Notes: generated by a model not told the origin, from the letters alone. Positions 1 through 7,638 are shown, counted from the first letter of the stretch. The stretch is 13,498 nucleotides of DNA from Chloroflexota bacterium (GCA_003242205.1 QGUR01000106.1:1-13498); one strand, 5' to 3'. Numbers and translations: made by a program.

Positions 1-356
1 GTTGGCGCGGGCGTAAAGGTGACAACCGCGGGCACGTCCGCAACCTGCTCACCGGTCGCCGTTGCTACCGCTCCGGTCACAAATACCTGTGTCGGGCGCG
101 GCGTCACAGTCAGCGTCCGCGTCACGGCCGGCGTGATCCCGGTCGGCAGCGCCGCGATAGCGGTATCCTCGCCGAGGGCTACTGCTTCTGCGGTCGTCCC
201 GTCGCCGGTCTCTGTCGGCAACAGCAATCGTGTCTGCCCCGCCGCATTACGGGCATCGTTCGTCAGCGAAAGAACAATACCAAACATCAGCGCAAAGGCC
301 AGCACGCCTAGCGCAGCGATCGCTACGGTCACTTCATTACCGAGATCGCGCCGCAT
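1..356 (-). CDS. Membrane-anchored Thr/Pro-rich protein, partial (runs off left edge)
   Basis: The reading frame is open from an ATG at 356-354 to the window edge, giving 118 residues of the N-terminus. It begins MRRDLGNEVTVAIAALG. One hydrophobic segment at about residues 8-30 looks like a signal anchor. It is followed by an extracytoplasmic low-complexity stretch rich in Thr, Pro, Ala and Val (for example TVTPRPTQVFVTG). No catalytic domain is visible in the part present. Thr/Pro-rich linkers after a membrane anchor often precede a LysM, SH3 or peptidase domain in Chloroflexota envelope proteins, but that part lies outside the window. The start is chosen because GGAAAGG lies a few bases upstream and the ATG follows the sensor stop codon by only three bases. 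Co-translation with the sensor is therefore likely. Function unknown. Confidence 0.65.
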   Translation of the reverse strand, partial: MRRDLGNEVTVAIAALGVLAFALMFGIVLSLTNDARNAAGQTRLLLPTETGDGTTAEAVALGEDTAIAALPTGITPAVTRTLTVTPRPTQVFVTGAVATATGEQVADVPAVVTFTPAP

Positions 357-359
357 CGG

Positions 360-3300
360 CTACCTTTCCGGAACAGGTGTAGCGTCGAGAGGCAAAGCAA
401 CCAGAAAGGCGCTGCCAACCGATTCGCGTGTTTCAACCCAGATACGGCCGCCGTGCGCCTCGACCAGCGCCTTGGCCACGCTCATGCCGACGCCAGTGTC
501 GCCCAGCCCCTGAATAAGCGGGTTCTCGGCCTTATATTTGCGGCTGAACACGCGCGGTTGATCTTCGGGTGAGATACCGCCGCCACGATCCTCGACGCGC
601 AGCAGCAGGCCATTCACCTGCTGCCCATCGGAATCGAGCTGAACCAGCTGGCGCTGCGCCGAAATGTAGATTTCGCTACCGGGCGGCGAAACGAGATAGG
701 CATTGGTCAGCAACTGACCAATGATCTGGTTGATGGCATCAGGATCGCCACGCAACGCGGGGATTTCATCATCCAGATTCAGATGAACGACCAACCCCTT
801 TTCCCTGAGCTGGGTGGCCGCGTTGGTGATGGCATCCTCAATCGCTTCGACCACATCTACCGGCTGGTGCGCGAGCGTAAATTGCCCGGTGTCGAGCATG
901 GTCACATTGATGAGGTCTTCAAACATGGCCGCCAGCCGGGTGACATTGGCGCTGACACGCTGGAGGAACTTGCGCTGCATCTCGCCCAGAATGCCCGCCG
1001 ATTCGCTCAGAAGCAGATCGACGTAGCCGATGATGGACGTCATCGGCGTACGCAATTCCTGTACCATGCTCACCAGCACTTCGGGATCCTCAAGCCGTTT
1101 GGCCAGCTCGTTCGGCGTGCCAAGCCGCGTCTGGAGAACCTCAAGGCGATTCCTAAGCTCGGCCATTTCGGCGCGCGCGCTGTTCAATTCGCGCTCAAGC
1201 TGGTCGCGCTGGCGCGACAGGTCGTCGATGATTTTCGTTAGCGAACCGACGCCGTCCTCACCCAACTGCTGTAGCCGGTCGCGGTCGCCTTCAACACGCG
1301 CCAGTGATTGGTCGCGCTCGATTTCGAGCGCCTGGCGTTCGGCCAACAGGCGATCACGTTCGGCGATCAACGCACTACGCTGGTCGGCGATGTCCTTAAG
1401 TTGCTGCCGCAGGCGCGCCTGTTCTTCATACGCCTCTTCCAGTTCGAGTTCAAACGCGGCGACCTGAGCCGTCAGGCGGGCGCGTTGTTCCTTCAGCGAA
1501 TCCTGCCGGGCAAGCAGTTCGTCGCGTTCGGCCCGCAGCTTATCCCACTGGCGCATCATGGCCTCGCGGTCGGCGGCGACATTCTTCAGTTCATTCTGCA
1601 GCGCCTGTAGTTGCCGTTCGCGCTGTTCCTCACGCTCAATACGGTCGCTGAAGCGCTGGCGCTCGGCCAGCAGCGCGTCACGCTCACGCTGGAGAACTTC
1701 GTTGCGCGCTTGCAGCGCGGCCCGCTGCTCATAGAACTGGCTCATCAACTGGGCCAGCCCGGCGGCCCCGCCCTCGATGCCAAGCACCTGTAACTGCGCT
1801 TCAATGTCCTGCAGCTTGTTGGCCAGCTCTTCGCGCTCCAGCTCAAGCCGCGCCTTTTCTTCGCTCATGCGCGCGAGCATATCTTTGACCACCTGAGGGA
1901 GCGGCGCGGTGCGGCTGGCGCGAAGCTCGGCCAGTTGCGCTTCCAGCCGCTCGCGCTGCCTGGCGAGTTCATCCTTTTCACGATGCAGCGATTCGACAAC
2001 CGCGTTCAAAATCGCTTCGTTGTCGGTCGATGTCGCGCCGGCCAGCGCAGTTTCGGCCTCCCGCAACCGGGCAGCCAGCCGATCCCGTTCGGCCAGCAGG
2101 CGTTCCTGCTCCTGGCTCAGCGAAATAATGCGCTGGCTGATCGACAGCCCTTCGTCGGTATCGCCAAAGGTATCGGTCACGCGGCTGCGTTCGAAATCGA
2201 GTTCGACCTTGAGCGCCGTCACCTGCCGGTTGAGCTCGGCAACCTGCTCGCGCGCTGTTTCGAGGCTTTGCTGCATTTCCTCCCAGACAGCGCGAACCGC
2301 GCCATCCTCCAGCACTTCGGCAGCGCCGCCCTGCACCATGGCCTGAATAATGCGCTCTTCCGCCGCGACACGGTCATGTTCTGCTGCCCGGCTAAGCGCC
2401 AGCAGATTGGCAGCGATAATACCGATGCCCTTCAACAGTTCCTGTCCCGACTCGTCCAGTTCGCGCCCGGCGTATGGCAGGCCCACAACCAGCATGGCCA
2501 GTAGCTCGCGATCCTTCACTAACGGCTGGAAATAGACCGGGCCAATCTGTTCGATGTCGAAACGGGTATAAAGATCACGCAGTTCGTCAGGGTTACGATC
2601 GACATACAGCGGCCGCTGCAATCGCCGCTCAATGGCATTGACGAGCGTTGGTTGCGACTCCAGGTTGACGGGCAGCCCTGAAATCGACCGCTGCATTGTC
2701 CGGTCTCGCCCAACGATGATGTCGGCGTAATTCGGGTCGCGGACGTCGAGGAGCACGCCAATATCGGCCTGAAGCACCTGCAGCGTGGCCTGAATGATCC
2801 GGTCGGGGATGTCGCCGGGAGAAGCGCCTTCTAACATCAGGCCAAGCGCGCGCATCAACTGCACCGACTCGCGCTCGCTACCGGCTCCGGGCTCCACAGG
2901 CACAGGCCGGGCCGGGAGTTCCAGCAGCGTGTTGGCGCTGGCCTGTAGCTGTCCGATGATTATGCGATAGATAACGACCGGGAGAATCGGCAAAGCCGCC
3001 AGATATGCCAGCCGTGCCGGCCCGGCGTAGTCGCCGCGCAGCGTGCCCTGCGCGATTTCAGCAATCGTGATGCCATGGCCGATCAGGAGAATGGCGAAAT
3101 AGAGCAGCTTGAGCGGCGCATCCGTCACCCACCGGAAATAGGCGATGATTAAAATGGCCCCCAGCAACGACAGCGCCATGGCCACAACCGACCACCCCAG
3201 ACCATAGGCGCTTTGATTGAACTCCGCCTCAAGCATCACCCGCGGCCAGTCCATCCCGGTCAGCATGTAACCGAGGATGACGACCGCTATCAGCATCAGC

Positions 3301-3656
3301 AGGAGGATGTTCGTCGTGCGCGGCCAACGCGCGTTATCCGCCGTTAGAAAGGCCCAGCCAATGAGCAGGATGGTGGTGACGGTAACGGCGCGTTCAAGCG
3401 GTGGCAGAATCGCCACCGCGTCCTGAGAGGCAAGGATGGAAAAAAGCGCGCCCACCATGAGAAAGGCCCAGGCGAACACCGACCCGATTGAAGCCAGCAG
3501 ATAACGGCGAATGCTGGCCTGCTCGGGATTTCGCAGGCGCTGCCCGAGGGCCATAAAAAGCGCGACCTGAGTTACGGCCACAACGACGAGAAAATAAATC
3601 AGATCGCCGGGCGGTCGTACGAATAAATTCACAAAGTCCAGTGACGACTGTGACAC
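360..3656 (-). CDS. 7TM-GAF-coiled-coil sensor, histidine-kinase-like, phospho-acceptor His replaced by Gln
   Basis: This 1098-residue protein begins at a GTG (3656) preceded by AGGA at good spacing. Seven hydrophobic helices occupy about residues 18-236. A GAF-like sensory domain follows at about 265-425. A long charged coiled coil runs from about 430 to 850, with recurring ERDxLLA-type units (for example near 522, 658, 710 and 767). A HisKA-like region lies at 858-925 and an HATPase_c domain at about 935-1092. The ATP-binding boxes look intact: N985 in QLLTNA, D1023 and glycines in EDRGGGI, and GDTGVGM at 1052-1058. The H-box reads SMVQELRTPMTS, so the usual His before ELRTP is Gln866. The protein can probably bind ATP but should not autophosphorylate at the normal site. 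No response regulator is adjacent. It is probably an ATP-dependent scaffold or regulator in the membrane, though its ligand is unknown. Confidence 0.9.
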   Translation of the reverse strand: MSQSSLDFVNLFVRPPGDLIYFLVVVAVTQVALFMALGQRLRNPEQASIRRYLLASIGSVFAWAFLMVGALFSILASQDAVAILPPLERAVTVTTILLIGWAFLTADNARWPRTTNILLLMLIAVVILGYMLTGMDWPRVMLEAEFNQSAYGLGWSVVAMALSLLGAILIIAYFRWVTDAPLKLLYFAILLIGHGITIAEIAQGTLRGDYAGPARLAYLAALPILPVVIYRIIIGQLQASANTLLELPARPVPVEPGAGSERESVQLMRALGLMLEGASPGDIPDRIIQATLQVLQADIGVLLDVRDPNYADIIVGRDRTMQRSISGLPVNLESQPTLVNAIERRLQRPLYVDRNPDELRDLYTRFDIEQIGPVYFQPLVKDRELLAMLVVGLPYAGRELDESGQELLKGIGIIAANLLALSRAAEHDRVAAEERIIQAMVQGGAAEVLEDGAVRAVWEEMQQSLETAREQVAELNRQVTALKVELDFERSRVTDTFGDTDEGLSISQRIISLSQEQERLLAERDRLAARLREAETALAGATSTDNEAILNAVVESLHREKDELARQRERLEAQLAELRASRTAPLPQVVKDMLARMSEEKARLELEREELANKLQDIEAQLQVLGIEGGAAGLAQLMSQFYEQRAALQARNEVLQRERDALLAERQRFSDRIEREEQRERQLQALQNELKNVAADREAMMRQWDKLRAERDELLARQDSLKEQRARLTAQVAAFELELEEAYEEQARLRQQLKDIADQRSALIAERDRLLAERQALEIERDQSLARVEGDRDRLQQLGEDGVGSLTKIIDDLSRQRDQLERELNSARAEMAELRNRLEVLQTRLGTPNELAKRLEDPEVLVSMVQELRTPMTSIIGYVDLLLSESAGILGEMQRKFLQRVSANVTRLAAMFEDLINVTMLDTGQFTLAHQPVDVVEAIEDAITNAATQLREKGLVVHLNLDDEIPALRGDPDAINQIIGQLLTNAYLVSPPGSEIYISAQRQLVQLDSDGQQVNGLLLRVEDRGGGISPEDQPRVFSRKYKAENPLIQGLGDTGVGMSVAKALVEAHGGRIWVETRESVGSAFLVALPLDATPVPER

Positions 3657-3696
3657 GACCCGTCCTGATATAATTTTGTTACGTTTGTATGCGTAA

Positions 3697-3705
3697 AGTA
3701 TACCA
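3697..3705 (-). promoter_or_regulatory. Extended -10 promoter candidate for the sensor gene
   Basis: On the minus strand the sequence reads TGGTATACT, an extended -10 element (TGn plus TATACT). It sits about 41 bases upstream of the GTG start in an AT-rich gap. No convincing -35 hexamer precedes it at 17 bases, as is usual for extended -10 promoters. The predicted transcript would have a leader of roughly 30-35 bases containing the AGGA ribosome site. Confidence 0.5.
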
Positions 3706-3773
3706 TAATCAAATCAATAACGATCATCTGGGCATGCCCCCCATGACAGCCACGCTGCCCACGGCCTGCACCG

Positions 3774-3802
3774 TTGACGCCCCTCAGCGCGTTCGCTACA
3801 CT
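3774..3802 (+). promoter_or_regulatory. Sigma-70-type promoter for the Nudix-serine hydrolase operon
   Basis: TTGACG (3774-3779), a 17-base spacer and TACACT (3797-3802) make a good vegetative promoter. The predicted start of transcription is near 3809, leaving about 43 bases of leader before the ATG at 3852. The TTG of the -35 box is also the most upstream in-frame start codon of the downstream gene. This argues that the longer reading frame from 3774 is not translated. A weaker alternative (TTGTTA-N17-TATACC, 3676-3704) lies further upstream. Confidence 0.6.
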
Positions 3803-3851
3803 TGTCGCTTGGGGCCTCTGGCCCTTGGTTAGTCTATTTCGGACAGAATGC

Positions 3852-4349
3852 ATGTCCCAACGTCCTTTCGCGCGTCGCGTTGCCCATCTTTTGCGGCGCT
3901 TTCCCTGGTTAGTCGCGCGTACCCAGAAGATGTGGCAAATGACGCGCCCGCGATTTTCAATGGGTGTCGTTGGCGTCGTGCTGGACGATCGCAATCGCGT
4001 TCTGCTGGTGGAGCACGTGTTTCACCCCTACCTTCCGTGGGGACTGCCGGGCGGATGGGTGGAACGACACGAAGATCCTGTCAGCGCACTCCGGCGCGAG
4101 CTTGACGAAGAGCTGGGAATGACCGTCGAGATCGGCCCCATACTGGCCGTACAGAATGAGCACGGGTCACACGTCGATCTAGCGTACCTGTGCCGCCCGA
4201 CCAGCCCGGTCAACCGGCTGAGCTTTGAACTGCTGGATCACGACTGGTTCGACGCCGGGCAACTGCCCAGAACGCACGCCTTTCACAGGCTGGCCATTCA
4301 CCGCGCCTGGGAACTCACCGTATCCAAATTGCAGACGAACGAACAATGA
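3852..4349 (+). CDS. Nudix hydrolase
   Basis: Numbered from the ATG at 3852 the protein has 165 residues. It carries a complete Nudix box at G68-M90 (G-x5-E-x7-REL-x-EE-x-G-M), with the metal-binding glutamates E83, E86 and E87. Nudix enzymes cleave nucleoside diphosphates linked to another group, such as oxidised nucleotides, NADH or sugar nucleotides. The substrate cannot be told from the box alone. The N-terminal 30 residues are basic and Trp/Phe-rich and could lie along a membrane. The frame is also open upstream to a TTG at 3774, but that codon forms the -35 hexamer of a good promoter, so ATG 3852 is preferred. The gene ends in ATGA shared with the next gene, so the two are translationally coupled. 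Confidence 0.85.
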   Translation: MSQRPFARRVAHLLRRFPWLVARTQKMWQMTRPRFSMGVVGVVLDDRNRVLLVEHVFHPYLPWGLPGGWVERHEDPVSALRRELDEELGMTVEIGPILAVQNEHGSHVDLAYLCRPTSPVNRLSFELLDHDWFDAGQLPRTHAFHRLAIHRAWELTVSKLQTNEQ

Positions 4350-5989
4350 GCGCAGGACTCACCGGACTGGGGACTCGCAAGCGAACCCGTCGGCTTCCAA
4401 TCATTCCATTTGTCTCGGTGCTGCTGCTGGCCGCAGCCGCCGGATTGTTCACGTATGAACTGATCAACTTCACCCAGCGCGCCGAGCAACTGGCAAGCGA
4501 CGTCACCGTGGCAGGCGTGGAAGTCGGCGGGCTGACGCCGGCGCAGGCCGTCACCCGCTGGGAACAGGCGTATGCCGAGCCGGTTGTCCTCTACTACGCC
4601 GACAGCCCGATACTGCTGTATCCGGCGGAAGTCGGCTTCCGGCTGAACACGGAAACCATGCTGGCGGCCAGCCGCACCGCCATCGAAACCAACGCCAATT
4701 TCTGGGTCCGCTTTGCCAACCATCTCCTCGGTCGCCCGCCCGGCCCGCCGGTCAACGTGCCGCTGGAAGCCGAATACCAGCGCGGGCTGTTACAGCAATT
4801 CCTGCAAAATATCGCTCAGCGCTATGACCGCGCGCCCGGCAAGGCCGCCTACGATCTGCAGACGCTGACGTTCAGACCGGGCGCTGAAGGCTATACCCTC
4901 GATGTGGAAGCGGCGATGGAACTGGTCGACGCGGCGCTCCGCAGCCCTGACAATCGCACCGTCGTGCTGCCGGTATCCGGCTCTGATGCATCGCGGCCGA
5001 GCATGGAATCGCTGCGTAACATGATCATCGAGTATCTTGACTCGCAGGGCTTCATCCACGACGGTCAAACCACGGTCGCATCGGTCTTCATCATGGACCT
5101 TCAGACCGGCGAAGAAGTCAACATTCTCGGCGACGTTGCGTTTTCCGCCGCCAGCACCATCAAAGTGCCGATCCTGATCGACTATTTCCGGCATCTGGTC
5201 TTCGACCCATCACAGGAAGAAGCATGGCTGATGGCGAACTCGCTGCTATGCAGCAACAACGCATCGTCAAACCTGCTCATGCAGATTACGGGGCAGCGGC
5301 TGACGGGTATTCCGGAAGATATTTTCGCCGGCATTGCCAGCGTCACCGAAACGGCGCGGGCGGCCGGCGCTCGCAACACTTTCCTGTCTGCGCCGCTCGT
5401 CATTGGCGTCGCCGGGCAGCAGTTTGGCTCAATCCCGGTCGAGCCGACATCGCCCAATCCGTATTACAACACCAACCCCGACCCGTACAACCAGACGACC
5501 ACCGAAGATCTGGGAACGCTGTTCGCGATGATTTATGACTGCGCCCAGTACGGATCAGGCCTGATGGCGGTATTCCCCGATGGGGAGTTTACCCAGCAGG
5601 AATGTCGCCAGATGCTGGAGCTGATGAGCGCGAACGACCTGCAACGCCTGCTGCAAGGCGGCATCCCCCCCGGAGTGCGGATCTCGCATAAAAACGGCTG
5701 GATCGACAACGAGCACGGTGATGCAGGTATCGTTTTTTCGCCCAACGGGCGTAACTACGTCATCGCGGTCTACCTGTGGGAAAATGTTGAGTTCCTGAGC
5801 TACGCCCGCGCCTGGCCGATCATCGAAGGCATCTCGCGCGCGGCGTGGAACTTCTTTAACCCGGAGCAGCCGTTGTTGCAGCCGCGCACCGACCTGCCAG
5901 AAACCGCGGTGGAATGCGAAGGCAATTACCTGCCGCCCGGCCCGGAGGCGGTCAATCTAAACGACATCAACGCCTGGCGCAGGCAGTAA
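4346..5989 (+). CDS. YoaR-like membrane-anchored serine hydrolase (class A beta-lactamase fold)
   Basis: The 547-residue protein has a short basic N-terminus and one membrane helix at about residues 18-38. An extracytoplasmic region at about 50-210 resembles the VanW/YoaR-associated peptidoglycan-binding domain (two copies: VAGVEVGGLTPAQA near 55 and FRPGAEGYTLDVEAA near 177). A class A beta-lactamase-type serine hydrolase domain occupies about 240-520. Its active-site motifs are S270-T-I-K273 (SxxK), S303-N-N305 (SxN) and K449-N-G451 in place of KTG. I cannot find a clear omega-loop ExxLN. An Asn/Pro/Tyr-rich loop lies at about 370-392, just before TTTEDLG. The lack of the deacylating Glu and the peptidoglycan-binding part suggest a cell-wall hydrolase or carboxypeptidase rather than a resistance enzyme; this is inference. 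The start overlaps the Nudix stop (ATGA). Confidence 0.85.
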   Translation: MSAGLTGLGTRKRTRRLPIIPFVSVLLLAAAAGLFTYELINFTQRAEQLASDVTVAGVEVGGLTPAQAVTRWEQAYAEPVVLYYADSPILLYPAEVGFRLNTETMLAASRTAIETNANFWVRFANHLLGRPPGPPVNVPLEAEYQRGLLQQFLQNIAQRYDRAPGKAAYDLQTLTFRPGAEGYTLDVEAAMELVDAALRSPDNRTVVLPVSGSDASRPSMESLRNMIIEYLDSQGFIHDGQTTVASVFIMDLQTGEEVNILGDVAFSAASTIKVPILIDYFRHLVFDPSQEEAWLMANSLLCSNNASSNLLMQITGQRLTGIPEDIFAGIASVTETARAAGARNTFLSAPLVIGVAGQQFGSIPVEPTSPNPYYNTNPDPYNQTTTEDLGTLFAMIYDCAQYGSGLMAVFPDGEFTQQECRQMLELMSANDLQRLLQGGIPPGVRISHKNGWIDNEHGDAGIVFSPNGRNYVIAVYLWENVEFLSYARAWPIIEGISRAAWNFFNPEQPLLQPRTDLPETAVECEGNYLPPGPEAVNLNDINAWRRQ

Positions 5990-6014
5990 CCCGGTCGTCG
6001 CCGGTAACAGCGAT

Positions 6015-6821
6015 TCATGCCGGGGGATTGTCGAGCGCAGCCGCGGCTTCGTTAGGCGTGGGAAAAATCTGAAAGACCAGATCGAGGCCGATAATCTGCA
6101 AGACTTCGTGAACGCGGGTTTGCACAGCCGCGAGCACCAGATTGCCCTGGCACTCGCGGGCACGCTGCCACAGGCTGACCATGGTCTTTAGCCCCATGCT
6201 TGACACATATTCCACGTCGCCCAGATCCAACACCAGCAGGCATTTGCCCGCTTCGAGCTTGTCCGTCATCAGGCGGTCGAGGCCGGGGCAAAGCCGGGCG
6301 TCTAGGCGGCCATGGGGCGCGAACAACCAGATATCGTCAACCGGGTTGGATACCGACACCTTCAGGGCAACGTGGTCGCGCAGATTTTCCAGCCGCGGCG
6401 CATCCTGAACATGTTTAACCATCATGAGGCTGTTGCGGCCCGCCTCGTCGGTGTAGACCACCTCATCCATCACTTTCTTGATGAAATAGATGCCCCACCC
6501 TCCCGGCTCCCGGTCCTCCATCGAGGCCAGCGGATCAGGATCGGACTGCCACAGGGGGTCAAACGGCGGCCCATCGTCCACCACTACGATGACGAAGCGG
6601 TCACGTTCGGCGCGGCAGATGATCTCAATCGACTGATTCAGCCCATCACCGCGATAACCGTGTTCGATGATATTCGTGACGGCTTCATCAACGGCAAGCT
6701 GGCAGTGATGCACGGCGCGTTCGTCCAGCCCGGCGCTCCGGGCAGCATGCATGACGAAATCACAGGCAGCCGGAATCCGGTCTTTCAAGCCCGGAATTCG
6801 CAGGCGGCGCTCTTCTGGCAC
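6015..6821 (-). CDS. RsbW-type anti-sigma ATPase fused to a STAS antagonist domain
   Basis: Residues about 5-140 form a GHKL serine kinase of the RsbW/SpoIIAB type. The N box is AVDEAVTNIIEHGY with E46 and N50, G1 is VDDGPPFDP (82-89), and G2 is GGWGIYFIKK (107-116). Residues about 150-260 form a STAS domain with YVSSMG at 205-210, where S208 aligns with the phosphorylated serine of RsbV/SpoIIAA. In partner switching the kinase phosphorylates the antagonist and holds or releases a sigma factor. Here both halves are one chain. GTG at 6821 is chosen because AGGAAGG lies six bases upstream. An in-frame ATG at 6848 would add nine residues but has only a weak ribosome site. The gene follows the single STAS gene in the same direction. 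The cognate sigma factor is not in the window. Confidence 0.85.
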   Translation of the reverse strand: MPEERRLRIPGLKDRIPAACDFVMHAARSAGLDERAVHHCQLAVDEAVTNIIEHGYRGDGLNQSIEIICRAERDRFVIVVVDDGPPFDPLWQSDPDPLASMEDREPGGWGIYFIKKVMDEVVYTDEAGRNSLMMVKHVQDAPRLENLRDHVALKVSVSNPVDDIWLFAPHGRLDARLCPGLDRLMTDKLEAGKCLLVLDLGDVEYVSSMGLKTMVSLWQRARECQGNLVLAAVQTRVHEVLQIIGLDLVFQIFPTPNEAAAALDNPPA

Positions 6822-6859
6822 GATGTACCTTCCTGCCCCGGCTGCCATCGCGCTCTACA

Positions 6860-7201
6860 TTAGTAACTTCCGACGGCTTCCATCTGGGTGGGGAAAATCT
6901 GCAGTACCGTATCGAGGCCCGCCATCTCCAAAACTTCGCGCACACGATAGGACGGCTGCGCGATGCGAACGTCGCCCGCTTCCGGCCCGCGTTTGGCACG
7001 CTTGAGCGCAGAGACGATTTCCCGCAATCCGGCGCTGCTCATGTACTCCACACCCGCCAGATCGAGGACAATCTGCGTGTGCCCGCTCTCGATCTCACGG
7101 GTGAGCGCTTCACCAAGTTGATCTGCATTGGCGCTGTCTACCCGGCCACGAACTTCAATCAAGGTCACCTGTTCACGCGCCGAAACGTTAATGTCTAGCA
7201 T
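6860..7201 (-). CDS. STAS-domain anti-sigma factor antagonist
   Basis: This is a 113-residue stand-alone STAS protein of the RsbV/SpoIIAA family, of normal length. The conserved core is VLDLAGVEYMSSAGLREIV, with S56 at the usual phosphorylation position (S55 precedes it where Asp is common). Its C-terminal third, VREVLEMAGLDTVLQIFPT, closely matches VHEVLQIIGLDLVFQIFPT in the STAS half of the next protein, so the two domains are paralogues. GGGAG lies about eight bases upstream of the ATG. The product probably binds the ATPase half of the downstream protein, competing with the fused STAS domain or acting as a second signal input. That interaction is inferred from context. Confidence 0.9.
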   Translation of the reverse strand: MLDINVSAREQVTLIEVRGRVDSANADQLGEALTREIESGHTQIVLDLAGVEYMSSAGLREIVSALKRAKRGPEAGDVRIAQPSYRVREVLEMAGLDTVLQIFPTQMEAVGSY

Positions 7202-7230
7202 GACTATAGCTCCCGCGTCTTCACACCGGT

Positions 7231-7236
7231 ATTATA
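7231..7236 (-). promoter_or_regulatory. -10 box for the STAS operon
   Basis: A perfect TATAAT on the minus strand lies 30 bases upstream of the STAS start codon. No good TTGACA-like hexamer is found 16-19 bases further upstream, so an activator or another sigma factor may contribute. The predicted leader is about 23 bases and holds the GGGAG ribosome site. Confidence 0.5.
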
Positions 7237-7283
7237 GCCCAATATCGCACGGTATCCTCTAACACTCGCCCGCATGAATGAAG

Positions 7284-7289
7284 TACAAT
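7284..7289 (+). promoter_or_regulatory. -10 candidate for the small membrane protein
   Basis: TACAAT lies about 36 bases before the ATG at 7325, in the gap that separates two divergent genes. No strong -35 partner is visible (CTAACA sits 19 bases upstream). The call is tentative. Confidence 0.3.
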
Positions 7290-7324
7290 CAGCCTGTGTG
7301 TCAGGTTGATATGAAAAACGCTGG

Positions 7325-7606
7325 ATGATGCAGTTAGATTCCTTCCTTCTCCTGCTGGGTACATTCACCATTCTGCTGCTGTTCCTGCAGCGCACCGATC
7401 CAAAGCGGCGGTTGGTCGTCGCCATTGGCCTGCTTCTGCTGCTGGTGCTGATCGTGCGCTATATTAACTACCGCAATCTGCACACTGAAGGGCAACTGGC
7501 GTTTATTGTCGCTCTGGTGCTCAACGGCCTGTTCTGGTTGTTCATCGGGCGCTACAACCCGGTCAAAAGCGGCGACGAAATCAAGGTCCTCGGTCTGGAC
7601 GACTAA
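7325..7606 (+). CDS. Small three-helix membrane protein of unknown function
   Basis: The 93-residue protein has three hydrophobic segments at about residues 5-21, 30-46 and 58-76. They are joined by short basic loops (QRTDPKRR and RYINYRNLH), and the polar C-terminal tail is acidic. I do not recognise the family. The size and pattern fit the small conserved inner-membrane proteins common next to housekeeping genes. The start may be ATG 7325 or the adjacent ATG 7328, and neither has a strong ribosome site. A five-codon frame at 7311-7328 ends over this start. The gene stands alone between a divergent STAS operon and a convergent Mrp gene, and ends just before a strong hairpin. Confidence 0.65.
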   Translation: MMQLDSFLLLLGTFTILLLFLQRTDPKRRLVVAIGLLLLLVLIVRYINYRNLHTEGQLAFIVALVLNGLFWLFIGRYNPVKSGDEIKVLGLDD

Positions 7607-7611
7607 CCAAA

Positions 7612-7638
7612 CAGCCTGTCGCGGCATGCGACAGGCTG
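7612..7638. terminator. Hairpin terminator between convergent genes
   Basis: A perfect 11-base-pair inverted repeat, CAGCCTGTCGC / GCGACAGGCTG, with a five-base loop lies between the stop codons of the small membrane protein (7606) and the Mrp ATPase (7665). On the minus strand it is followed by TTTGGTT, so it works best for the Mrp transcript. On the plus strand there is no T-run, so termination in that direction is less certain. Confidence 0.7.

Noticed and set aside
19..513. A 164-residue open frame on the plus strand
   Set aside because: It crosses the junction of two minus-strand genes and is Ser/Thr/Val-rich. The minus-strand reading has a proper anchor, ribosome site and spacing.
1250..2370. 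DNA repeats within the sensor gene
   Set aside because: The repetition reflects heptad-like ERD/LLAER units in a coiled coil, not a tandem DNA repeat or mobile element.
3629..3994. A minus-strand frame of 121 residues spanning the divergent promoter region
   Set aside because: It overlaps the starts of both flanking genes and their promoters, has no domain and has biased composition.
5990..6014. A terminator between the convergent serine hydrolase and ATPase-STAS genes
   Set aside because: The gap is 25 bases and contains only a short CCCGG/CCGGG pair with a long loop and no T-run.
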